DNA of 64,000 nucleotides from Paraburkholderia ginsengiterrae (GCF_001645125.1 NZ_LXKA01000121.1:62001-126000); one strand, 5' to 3'; positions 27,776 to 35,814 are shown, counted from the first letter of the stretch. Notes: generated by a model not told the origin, from the letters alone. Made by a program: numbers and translations.

Positions 27776-29056
27776 TCAGAACGCGTAATACGGGCCCGGT
27801 CCCGCCGATGTCTCGCGCGCTGCAATCGCTGTGTAGACGCGTCGTCCGAAGAAGAACGGCAAGCCCCAGCCGAAACCGCTGCTGGCCACGCCGGCGAGGT
27901 TGTCGAAGGCGTTATTGGCCGACGCGAACAGCACGTTCGCATTGCCGATCGCAAACGACACCATGCTCGACGTGCCGTCCGTGCCGGTGATCGCGGCGCT
28001 CGCGGCCTGGGTCGATGTTGGGCAGTACCAGAAGCCGCATTCCGGCAGCTGGGCACTGCTGAAGAAGAGTCCGTTCGAGCCGCTGTCGAGATAGCTTTGC
28101 GCATAACTCTGGCCGCCGCTGGCGGTGCTCACGTAGCCCGTGACCGGGTTGGCCCTGAGGACGCTGGCATTGCCGAGCGTGTTGTTGGCCTGGGTGCCGA
28201 TGCCGAAGATCATCGACCCCGACACGCTCGGCGCACCGGCATCGGCGATCGCCGGCAGGTCGATCACCACGCCGTTGTTGTCGAGCGCGAAGCGGCTGAC
28301 CGGATTGGTCACCTGCTGGGCGAGCGCCTGGGAACTTGCGACGCAGGCGCCGCTGGAATCGCAACTGTAGTACCAGCGCGGCAGCGCGGCGCTGACGCAG
28401 ACGGCGCCGCAGTCGGCGTCGAACAGACCGACGCCGAGAATGCCGTTGGCGCGCAGGCCGGCCACCGTCTGCATCGCGCGGCCGGAGCCCGCGCAGTCGG
28501 CGGGCACGGTCGGCACCGCCGGGTCGGCGATGGTCTGGATCGGGATCGACGCGGCAAGCTGGCCGGCCATGCGCACGTCCGCGCTGCGCACCGCGCCCCA
28601 CGTGTAGCCGCCGCCGAACACGGCGCACTCGCCCGCGACTCCGCTGCCGGAGGCTTGGGCCGCGAGCGGCAGGCCGGCCGGCAGCGCGGAGGCGAGAATC
28701 CGCAAACCGTGTGAGCCGGTGTCGACCTGAATATTGTCGATCGTCGCGCAGTTGCTGGTGCCGGGCTGGCACACGGTGACGCTCGTCGTCAGCATATTGC
28801 GTGTCAGGCCCGGCGCGGTCGTGACGACGATCGGCTGGACGTTCGGTATGGTCGACTGCGGCACGGCGGCGCTCGGCGTGGGGCTCGAGGCGGCCGGCGG
28901 GGTGGCGGCGACCGGTGCGCTGGCAGCCGCCGGACTGCTGGCCGGGGCGGCGCCGCCGTTTTGGCCGGTGGCGGCCGGTGCGCTGCCGCCACCGCCGCAA
29001 CCCGTCAGGGCGGCGCAAACGAGGAGCAGGGCGTGAAGGTGGAGCGAAGTTCTCAT
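27776..29056 (-). CDS. DUF3443 lipoprotein, resembling a pepsin-type aspartic protease
   Basis: This 426-residue protein has a lipobox ALTGC (Cys20) and a Gly/Ala/Pro-rich linker to about residue 75. The core holds two aspartic-protease-like motifs, VDTGSHGLRIL (Asp112) and LDSGSNGLFF (Asp324), 212 residues apart, close to the pepsin spacing. The first is followed by GILGVGLF (205-212), which looks like a hydrophobic-hydrophobic-Gly psi loop. A C-terminal GLPFFFGRRVYTAI resembles the pepsin second psi loop. The family has no assigned function as far as I know. Start 29056 gives a clean lipoprotein signal. It follows DUF2844 by 46 bp. Confidence 0.82.
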   Translation of the reverse strand: MRTSLHLHALLLVCAALTGCGGGGSAPAATGQNGGAAPASSPAAASAPVAATPPAASSPTPSAAVPQSTIPNVQPIVVTTAPGLTRNMLTTSVTVCQPGTSNCATIDNIQVDTGSHGLRILASALPAGLPLAAQASGSGVAGECAVFGGGYTWGAVRSADVRMAGQLAASIPIQTIADPAVPTVPADCAGSGRAMQTVAGLRANGILGVGLFDADCGAVCVSAALPRWYYSCDSSGACVASSQALAQQVTNPVSRFALDNNGVVIDLPAIADAGAPSVSGSMIFGIGTQANNTLGNASVLRANPVTGYVSTASGGQSYAQSYLDSGSNGLFFSSAQLPECGFWYCPTSTQAASAAITGTDGTSSMVSFAIGNANVLFASANNAFDNLAGVASSGFGWGLPFFFGRRVYTAIAARETSAGPGPYYAF

Positions 29057-29102
29057 GGCGTGGCGGGCACTCGTCGAAGCAGGGGCGCGATGCGGAATCG
29101 CG

Positions 29103-29570
29103 TTACTGGAAATCGTCGGCCGAGATGCCGGCCGGCAACGCCGCGGGCAGCCAGGCGCGTCCCGCATAGCCGCGCATCGGGCCGCCCGATTCCACGATCA
29201 CGTCCGGCCGTGCCACCCGCGAGACGTGCAGATTGCCGTCCGACGGCGCCGCAGCGACGCCCGCCTGGTAGGAGTCCGCGTGCTTGCCGAGCAGCGTGCG
29301 CAGGTCCGGCATGGTCGGGCCTTGCCACGCGTAGGCGATGATCTGGCCGGTGCTGGTCGCGTACTCGTTGATGGTCGTAGTGCCCGCGTCGGTTAGCGTG
29401 CGCACGCGCAGCGCGCCGTTGAGCAGGGTGCGGCGCGGTGCGCTCGCGGTGGAATCGGGCTGATCCGGCATGGCGCCGCCCAGTTCGGCGTGGGCGGCGG
29501 CGCTGGCGCAGAGCATCGCAAGCGCGGTCGTGGAGGCTGCAAGGGCGGCGGGGAAGGCGTGCATCGGCAT
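29103..29570 (-). CDS. DUF2844 exported protein
   Basis: This 155-residue protein has a signal peptide ending AAAHA and a mature domain with TLTDAGTTTINEYATSTGQI and QGPTMPDLRTLLG, typical of DUF2844 as I recall it. The family regularly sits next to DUF3443, as here, so the two probably work together in the envelope, perhaps as substrate or chaperone and protease. I chose ATG 29570; ATG 29564 is equally good and an upstream TTG at 29624 is unlikely. Two inverted repeats lie just upstream. Confidence 0.78.
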   Translation of the reverse strand: MPMHAFPAALAASTTALAMLCASAAAHAELGGAMPDQPDSTASAPRRTLLNGALRVRTLTDAGTTTINEYATSTGQIIAYAWQGPTMPDLRTLLGKHADSYQAGVAAAPSDGNLHVSRVARPDVIVESGGPMRGYAGRAWLPAALPAGISADDFQ

Positions 29571-29605
29571 GGCGCTCGGTCTCGTGGCTGGGCGGTTGAA
29601 GTCGT

Positions 29606-29625
29606 CTTGAAATGTCGATTTCAAG
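29606..29625. promoter_or_regulatory. inverted repeat upstream of DUF2844
   Basis: CTTGAAAT-GTCG-ATTTCAAG is a perfect 8-bp dyad 36 bp before the DUF2844 start; a possible operator. Confidence 0.4.
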
Positions 29626-29672
29626 ATAGCACCCGTCTTTTTTGACCGTTATCGCAGGCGCTTTCCGGCGGA

Positions 29673-29688
29673 TTTTGAAATATCAAAA
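29673..29688. promoter_or_regulatory. second inverted repeat upstream of DUF2844
   Basis: TTTTGA-AATA-TCAAAA is a perfect 6-bp dyad sharing TGAAAT with the repeat 67 bp away. The 459-bp gap 29571-30029 otherwise holds a GC hairpin (29881-29903) and the bamC promoter. Confidence 0.35.
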
Positions 29689-29946
29689 TTGCGGCGGGAC
29701 CGAGCCGGAAAGTCGTGTTGAATCAATGATCTGACAGACTCGTGGATGCCCCCGACAGGCAGTTGGGAAGTGTGTGCGATTGTTAAATCTGGCTCCGCGG
29801 CAGGCCATGTCCGCAACTGGGGGCGGGGGCTGGCGCTTGACCCGGAACGTCACGATGCAGGACCGATTTCGCAGTGCTCGCACGGGCCCAGTGCGGGCCC
29901 GTGACGGGCCTCTCACGCTGCTCAATACATAGGCAAACCCGGGTTT

Positions 29947-29976
29947 TTGCACACGGCCCGCCGGGATCGGTAAAAT
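29947..29976 (+). promoter_or_regulatory. candidate bamC promoter
   Basis: TTGCAC (29947-29952), 18-nt spacer, TAAAAT (29971-29976), 53 bp before the bamC ATG. Confidence 0.45.
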
Positions 29977-30029
29977 GTTGGGTTGATCCACGGAAACTTG
30001 CCGTGGCGTAGCGGAAGGATTCCCCGAAC

Positions 30030-31262
30030 ATGACTGATCTTCGTCTTACCAAGCGGTTTGCAGTAATGCTGATGGCAGGCGGTCTGGTCGCCGGCTGCGG
30101 CACCTCGTCGCCGACCAAAATCGACTACAAGAGCGACTCGAAATCGAAGCAGGTTTCACTCGCTGTACCGCCGAACATGATCGATGAGACGGCCGATCAG
30201 CGTTCGTTGCCCCCGCAGGGCGGCGAAACCTCGTTGTCCACGCTCCAGCGGGTCCAGGCGCAAGCGCCGTCGGCCAATTCCGTGGTCGTGGTGCCGCAGG
30301 TCACCGGTATGCATATCCAGCGCGACGGCACGGAAAGCTGGCTCGTGATCGACAACAAGTCGCCCGATCAGGCATGGGCGCAGATTCGCCGCTTCTGGCA
30401 GGAACAGGGCTTCCTACTGGTGGTCGACCAGCGCGACAAGGGCGTGATGGAAACGGACTGGAACGAAACGCACGCGCAGATCAGCGACGGCCTGATCCGC
30501 AACACGATTTCCAAGGCCATGGGCAACAGCTATGTGACCTCGGAGCGCAACAAGTACCGCACGCGCCTCGAAACCGCGCCGAATGGCGGCACCTACGTGT
30601 TCATCAGCCAGAAGGGCATGCGCGAGGCGCTCACCGGCACCAACAACGATTCGAGCACCTGGGTGGCGAAGCCGAACGATCCGGGCCTCGAGCAGGAATA
30701 TCTGAAGCGGCTGATGGCGACGCTGGCGCTGGCCGATTCGCGCGCCAAGCCGGCTGATACGCAAAACGCCGCGCTGTCGCCGGCTGGTACGCAAACCGCG
30801 CCGAACGCGGCAACGGCAGGCGCCAAGTCGGCGGCCGCTGCCACCGCGGCGCAAAACGTCGCGCTGTCCGCCCAGCAGCCCATGCCGGACGACGCGTCCA
30901 GCAACACCGCGGCGCAGTTCTCTTCCACGGAGCTCACGCTCGGCGAGTCGTACGACCGCGCGTGGCTGCGCGTGGGCCTCGCGCTCGACCGCAGCAACTT
31001 CACCGTCGACGACCGCGATCAGAGCCGTGGCCTGTACTTCGTGCGCTACGTCGATCCGAAGGATCTGACGTCGGCGGAACAGGGCTTCTGGAGCCAGGTG
31101 TTCCACGGCAAGAAGGAAAAGGTCGCCAAGCAGTACCTCGTGAACGTGCGCGCGGTGACGCCTAACCAGACGCGCGTGGCCGTTGTCGACGACAAGGGCG
31201 CGATCGACGAAAGCCAGCAGGCCAAGCAGATCATGAGTCTGATGGTCGACCAGCTGCACTGA
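30030..31262 (+). CDS. bamC: outer-membrane assembly lipoprotein BamC
   Basis: BamC is a lipoprotein partner of the BamABCDE complex that folds outer-membrane beta-barrels. The 410-residue protein has a lipobox GLVAGC followed by the long unstructured BamC N-terminus, a first helix-grip domain (about 90-235, with AWAQIRRFWQEQGFLLVVDQRDKGVMETDW), a low-complexity Ala/Gln/Thr linker (about 240-295) and a second helix-grip domain (SYDRAWLRVGLALDRSNFTVDDRDQS). In many Proteobacteria it follows dapA; here it has its own promoter and no dapA. A strong terminator follows. Confidence 0.92.
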   Translation: MTDLRLTKRFAVMLMAGGLVAGCGTSSPTKIDYKSDSKSKQVSLAVPPNMIDETADQRSLPPQGGETSLSTLQRVQAQAPSANSVVVVPQVTGMHIQRDGTESWLVIDNKSPDQAWAQIRRFWQEQGFLLVVDQRDKGVMETDWNETHAQISDGLIRNTISKAMGNSYVTSERNKYRTRLETAPNGGTYVFISQKGMREALTGTNNDSSTWVAKPNDPGLEQEYLKRLMATLALADSRAKPADTQNAALSPAGTQTAPNAATAGAKSAAAATAAQNVALSAQQPMPDDASSNTAAQFSSTELTLGESYDRAWLRVGLALDRSNFTVDDRDQSRGLYFVRYVDPKDLTSAEQGFWSQVFHGKKEKVAKQYLVNVRAVTPNQTRVAVVDDKGAIDESQQAKQIMSLMVDQLH

Positions 31263-31291
31263 CGCCGCAGCCGGCTGCAACGCAGTCCGCA

Positions 31292-31326
31292 AACCCGCCC
31301 GGAATGAACCCCGGGCGGGTTTTTTT
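31292..31326 (+). terminator. intrinsic terminator of bamC
   Basis: AACCCGCCCGG (31292-31302) pairs with CCGGGCGGGTT (31311-31321) and runs into seven T (31320-31326), 30 bp past the stop. Confidence 0.93.
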
Positions 31327-31410
31327 ATGCCCGCGCGTCCCGTCAACGCGCATGTGTTTTGCTTTACCCCGGATCTACCGGTATCAACCGGAAATCAACG
31401 GGGGTTGGCC

Positions 31411-31566
31411 ATGTTCGATGTGATTCCTTACTGGATGTGGGCGGCGAGCTTGCTCGCCCTGGCAATTGTGTGCGGCGCGGCCTTGGGCCGGCGGGAATCG
31501 CGCTGGCCTAGTGTCCCGCCGGTCCGGCGTGCGGCGGCGCCGCGCGCGAGGTGGCTGACGCGTTGA
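31411..31566 (+). CDS. possible small membrane protein (51 aa)
   Basis: One hydrophobic helix (YWMWAASLLALAIVCGAALG, residues 7-26) is followed by an Arg/Pro-rich basic tail. GGGG lies about 10 nt before the ATG. It sits alone between the bamC terminator and the sigma-54-type promoter. I do not recognise a family, so it could be a chance frame. Confidence 0.4.
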   Translation: MFDVIPYWMWAASLLALAIVCGAALGRRESRWPSVPPVRRAAAPRARWLTR

Positions 31567-31625
31567 ACGCGGGCACGCGTTCGCGTGTGCCGACTGTCCG
31601 AAGGCGGCCGCCCATGCGGCCGCAT

Positions 31626-31654
31626 GTAACGTGACGTTACCCCGGTGACGTAAC
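31626..31654. promoter_or_regulatory. dyad upstream of sigma-54-type promoter
   Basis: GTAACG-TGA-CGTTAC (31626-31640) is a perfect dyad. A related half, GTGACGTAAC, follows at 31645-31654. It lies about 115 bp before the -24 element, where sigma-54 activators usually bind. Confidence 0.4.
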
Positions 31655-31755
31655 TTTCCAGATATTGCTCTCCGCCCCTCCCCAGCTTCCTGCGACCGGG
31701 AAAAATTCAATAAGAATCAATCGGTTGTGCTCAATTTCAAATGGATTGTCGAAGC

Positions 31756-31770
31756 TGGCACGCAAGCTGC
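31756..31770 (+). promoter_or_regulatory. sigma-54-type promoter
   Basis: TGGCAC-GCAAG-CTGC fits the -24/-12 consensus TGGCAC-N5-TTGC with one mismatch. The invariant GG (31757-31758) and GC (31769-31770) are exactly 10 nt apart. The expected start is near 31782, with no coding frame behind it. Confidence 0.55.
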
Positions 31771-31781
31771 TTTTATAGACT

Positions 31782-31980
31782 CATGGGGACGGATGGATTG
31801 CCCGGCGCGAGTCTGTAGTGCGGGTTCGATCCACGATTCCAGACCATTCCGGCACCGGCGCATGAACCGGTGCTGAACCCAATGACGGCCTGCGCATGGC
31901 GCGCGGCCTCGGTGGCCCCGTCGCCTATCCTCGTAGGGCGACGGTTTTGCCCGCACTCCGACGGAGTGCGGGCTATTTTT
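31782..31980 (+). ncRNA. candidate sigma-54-driven small RNA, about 200 nt
   Basis: Between the sigma-54-type promoter and a strong terminator there is no convincing open frame but a run of stable hairpins. These are GCACCGG/CCGGTGC (31852-31873), a GGCC...GCGC ATG GCGC...GGCC stem (about 31887-31908), CCGTCGCC/GGCGACGG (31918-31944) and the terminator stem. The third hairpin exposes UAUCCUCGUAG; its CCUC could pair with Shine-Dalgarno sequences. I know of no named RNA that it matches. It fills most of the 501-bp gap 31567-32067. Confidence 0.5.
31949..31980 (+). terminator. strong intrinsic terminator of the candidate small RNA
   Basis: GCCCGCACTCC (31949-31959), loop GAC, GGAGTGCGGGC (31963-31973), then TATTTTTTT. 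There is no U-run on the minus strand, so it ends a rightward transcript that no annotated gene explains. Confidence 0.9.
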
Positions 31981-32067
31981 TTGCCTGCGGGATTCGTGAC
32001 AGCTGACGGGGGGAGAGACGTATAAGCGCCGGCGACGCCAGGAAGCGTCGCGCGAAACGGGGCCTTC

Positions 32068-32994
32068 TCAGGTATCCGCGCGGCGCGTGCCGATCCACGG
32101 CATGCGCTTGACCACGCCGGTAGCCAGCGCGGTGCCGACGAGTATCACGCCGCAGCCTCCCAGCATGCCTGGCGATACGCCTTCGCCGAGAAATAGCGCG
32201 CCCCACAGGATGCCGAAGATCGGAATCACGAAGGTCACCGTGATCGCACGCGCCGGCCCGGCCACCGCGATCAGATGGAAGAACAGCATATAGGCCACAC
32301 CGGTACAGGCGACACCCAGCGCGATCACCGCGCTCCATGCGTGCAGCGAGATCGGCGCCGCCGGCCAGTAGATCACGGCGAGCGGCAGCAGCACGATGGT
32401 GGCGCCCGTCATCGTGCCGGTCGCGACGGTCAGCGCGTCGACGCCGGTCAGGTGGCGCTTGGTGTAGTTGGCCGCGATGCCGTACAGCAGCGTGGCGCCG
32501 AGCGGCGCGCCGGCTGCGAGCGCGGTGGTCAGCGGCGTCGCCGCCGTGCCGTTGGGGGTGGCGATCTGATCCCACACCAGCATCAGCACGCCGAGAAAGC
32601 CGATCACCAGACCGAGCGTGCGCATGGCGCTCAGCCGATCGCGCAACCAGAGAAAGGCGACAAGCGCGCCCCACAGCGGCGTGCTCGCGTTGATCACGGA
32701 TGTTACGCCTGCGGACAGCGTCAGCTCGGCATAGGCAAACAGGCAGAACGGCGCGGCCGAATTCAGAATGCCGACCACCAGCAGCGGGAAGGCTCGCGTG
32801 CGCAGGATCGCCGCTGACTCGCGCAGCGGCCGCCGCGCGATCAGCACGATCGCGAGGAAGGCCGCGCCGATGCCGACGCGCAGCGCCATCAGCGGGGCCA
32901 CGCCGAAATCGGTGACGCCGACGCGGATAAACAGGAACGAGGCGCCCCATAGGGCGGCGAGTATCAGCAGCTGCAGCAGGTTTTTTGTGTTCAT
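32068..32994 (-). CDS. EamA/DMT family transporter
   Basis: This 308-residue inner-membrane protein has two EamA repeats and about ten helices (first repeat from LLQLLILAALWGASFLFIRV, second with AYMLFFHLIAVAGPARAITV and LFLGEGVSPGMLGGCGVIL). The family exports metabolites or takes up small molecules, and the substrate is unknown. I chose ATG 32994 because it begins just before the first helix; upstream ATGs at 33036 and 33030 would add a poorly hydrophobic stretch. Confidence 0.85.
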   Translation of the reverse strand: MNTKNLLQLLILAALWGASFLFIRVGVTDFGVAPLMALRVGIGAAFLAIVLIARRPLRESAAILRTRAFPLLVVGILNSAAPFCLFAYAELTLSAGVTSVINASTPLWGALVAFLWLRDRLSAMRTLGLVIGFLGVLMLVWDQIATPNGTAATPLTTALAAGAPLGATLLYGIAANYTKRHLTGVDALTVATGTMTGATIVLLPLAVIYWPAAPISLHAWSAVIALGVACTGVAYMLFFHLIAVAGPARAITVTFVIPIFGILWGALFLGEGVSPGMLGGCGVILVGTALATGVVKRMPWIGTRRADT

Positions 32995-33367
32995 GGGAGT
33001 CGCGCCACGCGCGGTTGAGTCGGGACGCATGATCATCGTAGCAGCGCAATCATGCGAAACGTTTCAGGCTGGAATGAAACGGCAAGATTCGGGAAATGGA
33101 CCGCGCCGGATAGTAGCGATCGTAAGCGCGGCGGCGCCGCGCGCATAACGAGCAATTCTCACGCTGATGTGAGAAAAATTGCGATGAAAGCAGTGGATGG
33201 AATCGAAGTCGGGCAGACGCGACAGCCCGCGCGCGTAAAGAGCGTGAATTATATTGCGGCAACGCAGCAGTCCGCCAGCCCGCCGAGTCGGAAGAGTGAG
33301 ATGAGCCGGCCGCGGCGCCCGCGAACCGGCACGCCGCGCTCGACACGCCCGAAAAGCGCCGCCGCAC
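32995..33367. other. 373-bp intergenic region with two dyads
   Basis: It lies upstream of the EamA gene and downstream of lldP. It holds GAAACGTTTC (33056-33065), part of GTTTCA...TGAAAC, and TTCTCAC-GCTGAT-GTGAGAA (33156-33175), either of which could be an operator. I see no gene and no clear lldP terminator. Confidence 0.4.
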
Positions 33368-34966
33368 TCAGTGCGGAATCATCCCCTGCAGGACATTTTG
33401 TTGCAGCCACACCAGCACGCCGAGCAGCACCGTCAGCAGAATCGAGTGCTTGAAGGTCTTGGCGAACACCACGCCTTCCTTGCCTTTGAGTTCGGTGGTC
33501 GCCACGCCCGTCGAGATGTTTTGCGGCGAGATCATCTTGCCCATCACGCCGCCCGACGAGTTGGTCGCCGCCATCAGCACCGGGTTGAGATTCAATTGAT
33601 GGGCCGCCACCACCTGCAGGTTGCCGAACAGCGCGTTGCCCGACGTGTCGCTGCCGGACAGGAACACCGCGACCCAGCCGAGGAACGCCGACACCAGCGG
33701 AAAGAACGGCCCGACCGAGGCGACGCCGAGGCCGAGCGTGTACGTGAGCCCGGAGTAGTTCATCAGATACGCGAGCCCGACGATGGTCGCCACGGTCAGA
33801 ATGGCGATGCGCGTCTGGATCCAGGTATCGACGACCGCCGCACCGAATTCCCTTGCGCCCAGTCCGACCACGGCGGTGGTGATCAGCGCGGCGAACAGAA
33901 TCGCCGTGCCGGTGGCGAGCGGCTGGAAGTCCCACACCGCGCCATACGGCGTGTTGTACAGCGTGATGAACACGGCCTTGTCGAGCCCCGGCCACGGCAC
34001 CTTGACGTCGCCGATCAGGAAGATCTTCGCGATGGTCCAGATAATCACCACCACCGAGACGATGATCCACGGGTACCAGCCCTTGCCGCCGCCAATCTTG
34101 CCGCGCTCCTCGCCGACCCGGTCGATGTTGATCGCGAAGCGGGGATCGGCGGCGGGTTGCCAGACGCGCAGGAATGCAATCGTCACGATGAGCGACACCA
34201 TCGACGACAGCACATCGGTCAGGCTGTAGTTCACAAAGTTCGACGAGACGAACTGCGTGAGCGCGAAGCTCGCGCCCGATACCAGCAGCACCGGCCACAC
34301 CTTCAGCATGTTGCGAAAGCCCGCATAGACGCCGATCACATAGAACGGCAGCAAGAGCGCGAAGAACGGCAACTGGCGGCCGACCATCTTGGCGAGCGAA
34401 TCGGCCGGCAGGTGCGTCACCGCGCCAAGCACGGTGATCGGCACGCCGAGGGCGCCGAAGGCCACCGGTGCGGTGTTGAAGATCAGCGTGAAGGTCAGCG
34501 CTTCGAGCGTGGGAAACCCGAACAGGATCAACAGCGAACTGGTGATGGCGACCGGCGTGCCGAACCCGGAAATGCCTTCGAGCAGCGCGCCGAACGAAAA
34601 CCCGACCACCACCAGCACGATGCGGCGGTCGTTGGGCAGGTTGTCGATCATCCACATGCGAAAGGCCGCGAAGCGGCCCGAGCGCAACGCGATGTTGTAG
34701 AGCAGGATCGCCGCGAACACGATCCACATGACCGGCCAGCAGGCGAACACCACGCCGTTGGCTACCGACGCGGCGGCGAGCCGTATCGGAAATTGCCAGA
34801 CGAAGATTGCCACGATCAGGCCGACGATCAGGCCCGCGAGCGACGCCTGCCAGGCCGGCCGGCGCGCCCAGCCGAGCAGAAGCAGCACGACGATGATCGG
34901 CAAGGCGGCGACGAGGAACGACGGCAGCAGCGAATTGCCGACGGGGGTGAGTAGTTGGTGAAACAT
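33368..34966 (-). CDS. lldP: L-lactate permease
   Basis: This 532-residue inner-membrane permease is of the LctP/LldP family and takes up L-lactate (and often glycolate) with protons. Many hydrophobic helices are seen, with family-typical stretches SGFGTPVAITSSLLILFGFP, AVFLSGSDTSGNALFGNLQ and ATNSSGGVMGKMISPQNIS. The start at 34966 has AAGGAG upstream, which rules out the longer frame. No lactate dehydrogenase genes are adjacent, so glycolate or another 2-hydroxy acid is also possible. Confidence 0.93.
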   Translation of the reverse strand: MFHQLLTPVGNSLLPSFLVAALPIIVVLLLLGWARRPAWQASLAGLIVGLIVAIFVWQFPIRLAAASVANGVVFACWPVMWIVFAAILLYNIALRSGRFAAFRMWMIDNLPNDRRIVLVVVGFSFGALLEGISGFGTPVAITSSLLILFGFPTLEALTFTLIFNTAPVAFGALGVPITVLGAVTHLPADSLAKMVGRQLPFFALLLPFYVIGVYAGFRNMLKVWPVLLVSGASFALTQFVSSNFVNYSLTDVLSSMVSLIVTIAFLRVWQPAADPRFAINIDRVGEERGKIGGGKGWYPWIIVSVVVIIWTIAKIFLIGDVKVPWPGLDKAVFITLYNTPYGAVWDFQPLATGTAILFAALITTAVVGLGAREFGAAVVDTWIQTRIAILTVATIVGLAYLMNYSGLTYTLGLGVASVGPFFPLVSAFLGWVAVFLSGSDTSGNALFGNLQVVAAHQLNLNPVLMAATNSSGGVMGKMISPQNISTGVATTELKGKEGVVFAKTFKHSILLTVLLGVLVWLQQNVLQGMIPH

Positions 34967-35325
34967 CACGTCTCCTTCGTTGTTGTTAGGACGCGACGTG
35001 CAGCTACGCACAACGGGGCGCGTCGCTCTGGCAGGACGGATGGGCGTCGGCGGCGTGTGGAGGCACGCCGGGTCGCTTATTTAAACAGGTACTGCGTGTG
35101 GCTTACCCAAGCATAGGGCCCGGCGGTGGCGCGTCAAGAAGGGAAACTACGGGCAAAGCGGGGACAAAGCAGGCGCGAGCCGGACGCGCATCTGGTGAGG
35201 GTCAGCCCGGCGCATGTGATGAGGTGCCAGCGAGGTGGAGGCGGGGAGCAGGCGCCGCGCGGCAAGAGTTGGGATGCGCGCCTGCGTGATGTGAGGGCCG
35301 AACGGTGTGAAGCGGCGTGCCTGGC
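34967..35325. other. 359-bp intergenic region upstream of lldP
   Basis: It should hold the lldP promoter (an AT-rich TATTTAAACA lies at 35080-35095) and the 3' end of the next leftward gene. I find no gene, no clear terminator and no convincing operator. Confidence 0.35.
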
Positions 35326-35814
35326 TCAGTGCCAGTGGCCACGGCCTCCCCAGTAGCCACGGCCGCCCCAGTAGCCACGGCCGCCCCAGTAGCCGCCAAA
35401 GCCAAAGCCGATGGAGACCGACGGGCCATACCAGCCGGGATATCCGTAGTAAGCGGGGTAGACCGGCGGGTAGTACGCCGGATAGGCCGGCGCCACGTAT
35501 ACGGGCGGGGCGGCAACCGCATAGGTGGGGGGCGGGCTGGCCGGCGCGCCTTGCGTCTGCGGCTGGCCGACCGACGCATCGGCCTGCCCGACGGGCACGG
35601 CCTGCTGGGTAGCGCCGGCAGGGACCGTGGCGTAGTAAGGGTAATAGCCTGCCGGATAATAGCCGTACGGGTAGTAGCAGCCGGAGAGCGTCAGAACGCA
35701 GGCCGCGCCACCCAGCGCGACGCCGGCTCGCGAAAGACGCGGAAATCCCGATAGGCGGCGCAGCGGCAAACGCTGGCCGATCGCGCGGATCGTGTTGATG
35801 ATGCGGGACTGCAT
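35326..35814 (-). CDS. Tyr/Pro/Gly-rich exported lipoprotein
   Basis: This 162-residue protein has a long basic N-terminus, a hydrophobic stretch with lipobox LTLSGC, and a mature part rich in Tyr, Pro and Gly (YYPYGYYPAGYYPYY). It ends in three GYWGGR-type hexapeptides encoded by an 18-bp tandem repeat. GAGGAG precedes ATG 35814. Such proteins are usually surface or envelope proteins of unknown role, and I cannot name a family. Repeat number may vary between strains. Confidence 0.72.
   Translation of the reverse strand: MQSRIINTIRAIGQRLPLRRLSGFPRLSRAGVALGGAACVLTLSGCYYPYGYYPAGYYPYYATVPAGATQQAVPVGQADASVGQPQTQGAPASPPPTYAVAAPPVYVAPAYPAYYPPVYPAYYGYPGWYGPSVSIGFGFGGYWGGRGYWGGRGYWGGRGHWH
35339..35392. 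repeat. 18-bp tandem repeat, three copies, inside the Tyr/Gly-rich gene
   Basis: CCACGGCC(t/g)CCCCAGTAG repeats at 35339, 35357 and 35375; the last two are identical. It encodes the C-terminal GYWGGR repeats. Confidence 0.9.

Noticed and set aside
29881-29903. CACGGGCCC / GGGCCCGTG hairpin before bamC
   Set aside because: A strong stem, but no U-run on either strand, so it is not called a terminator; no transcript needs one here.
35339-35392. Short regular repeats, considered as a CRISPR array
   Set aside because: The 18-bp units are contiguous, with no spacers, and encode a GYWGGR protein repeat.
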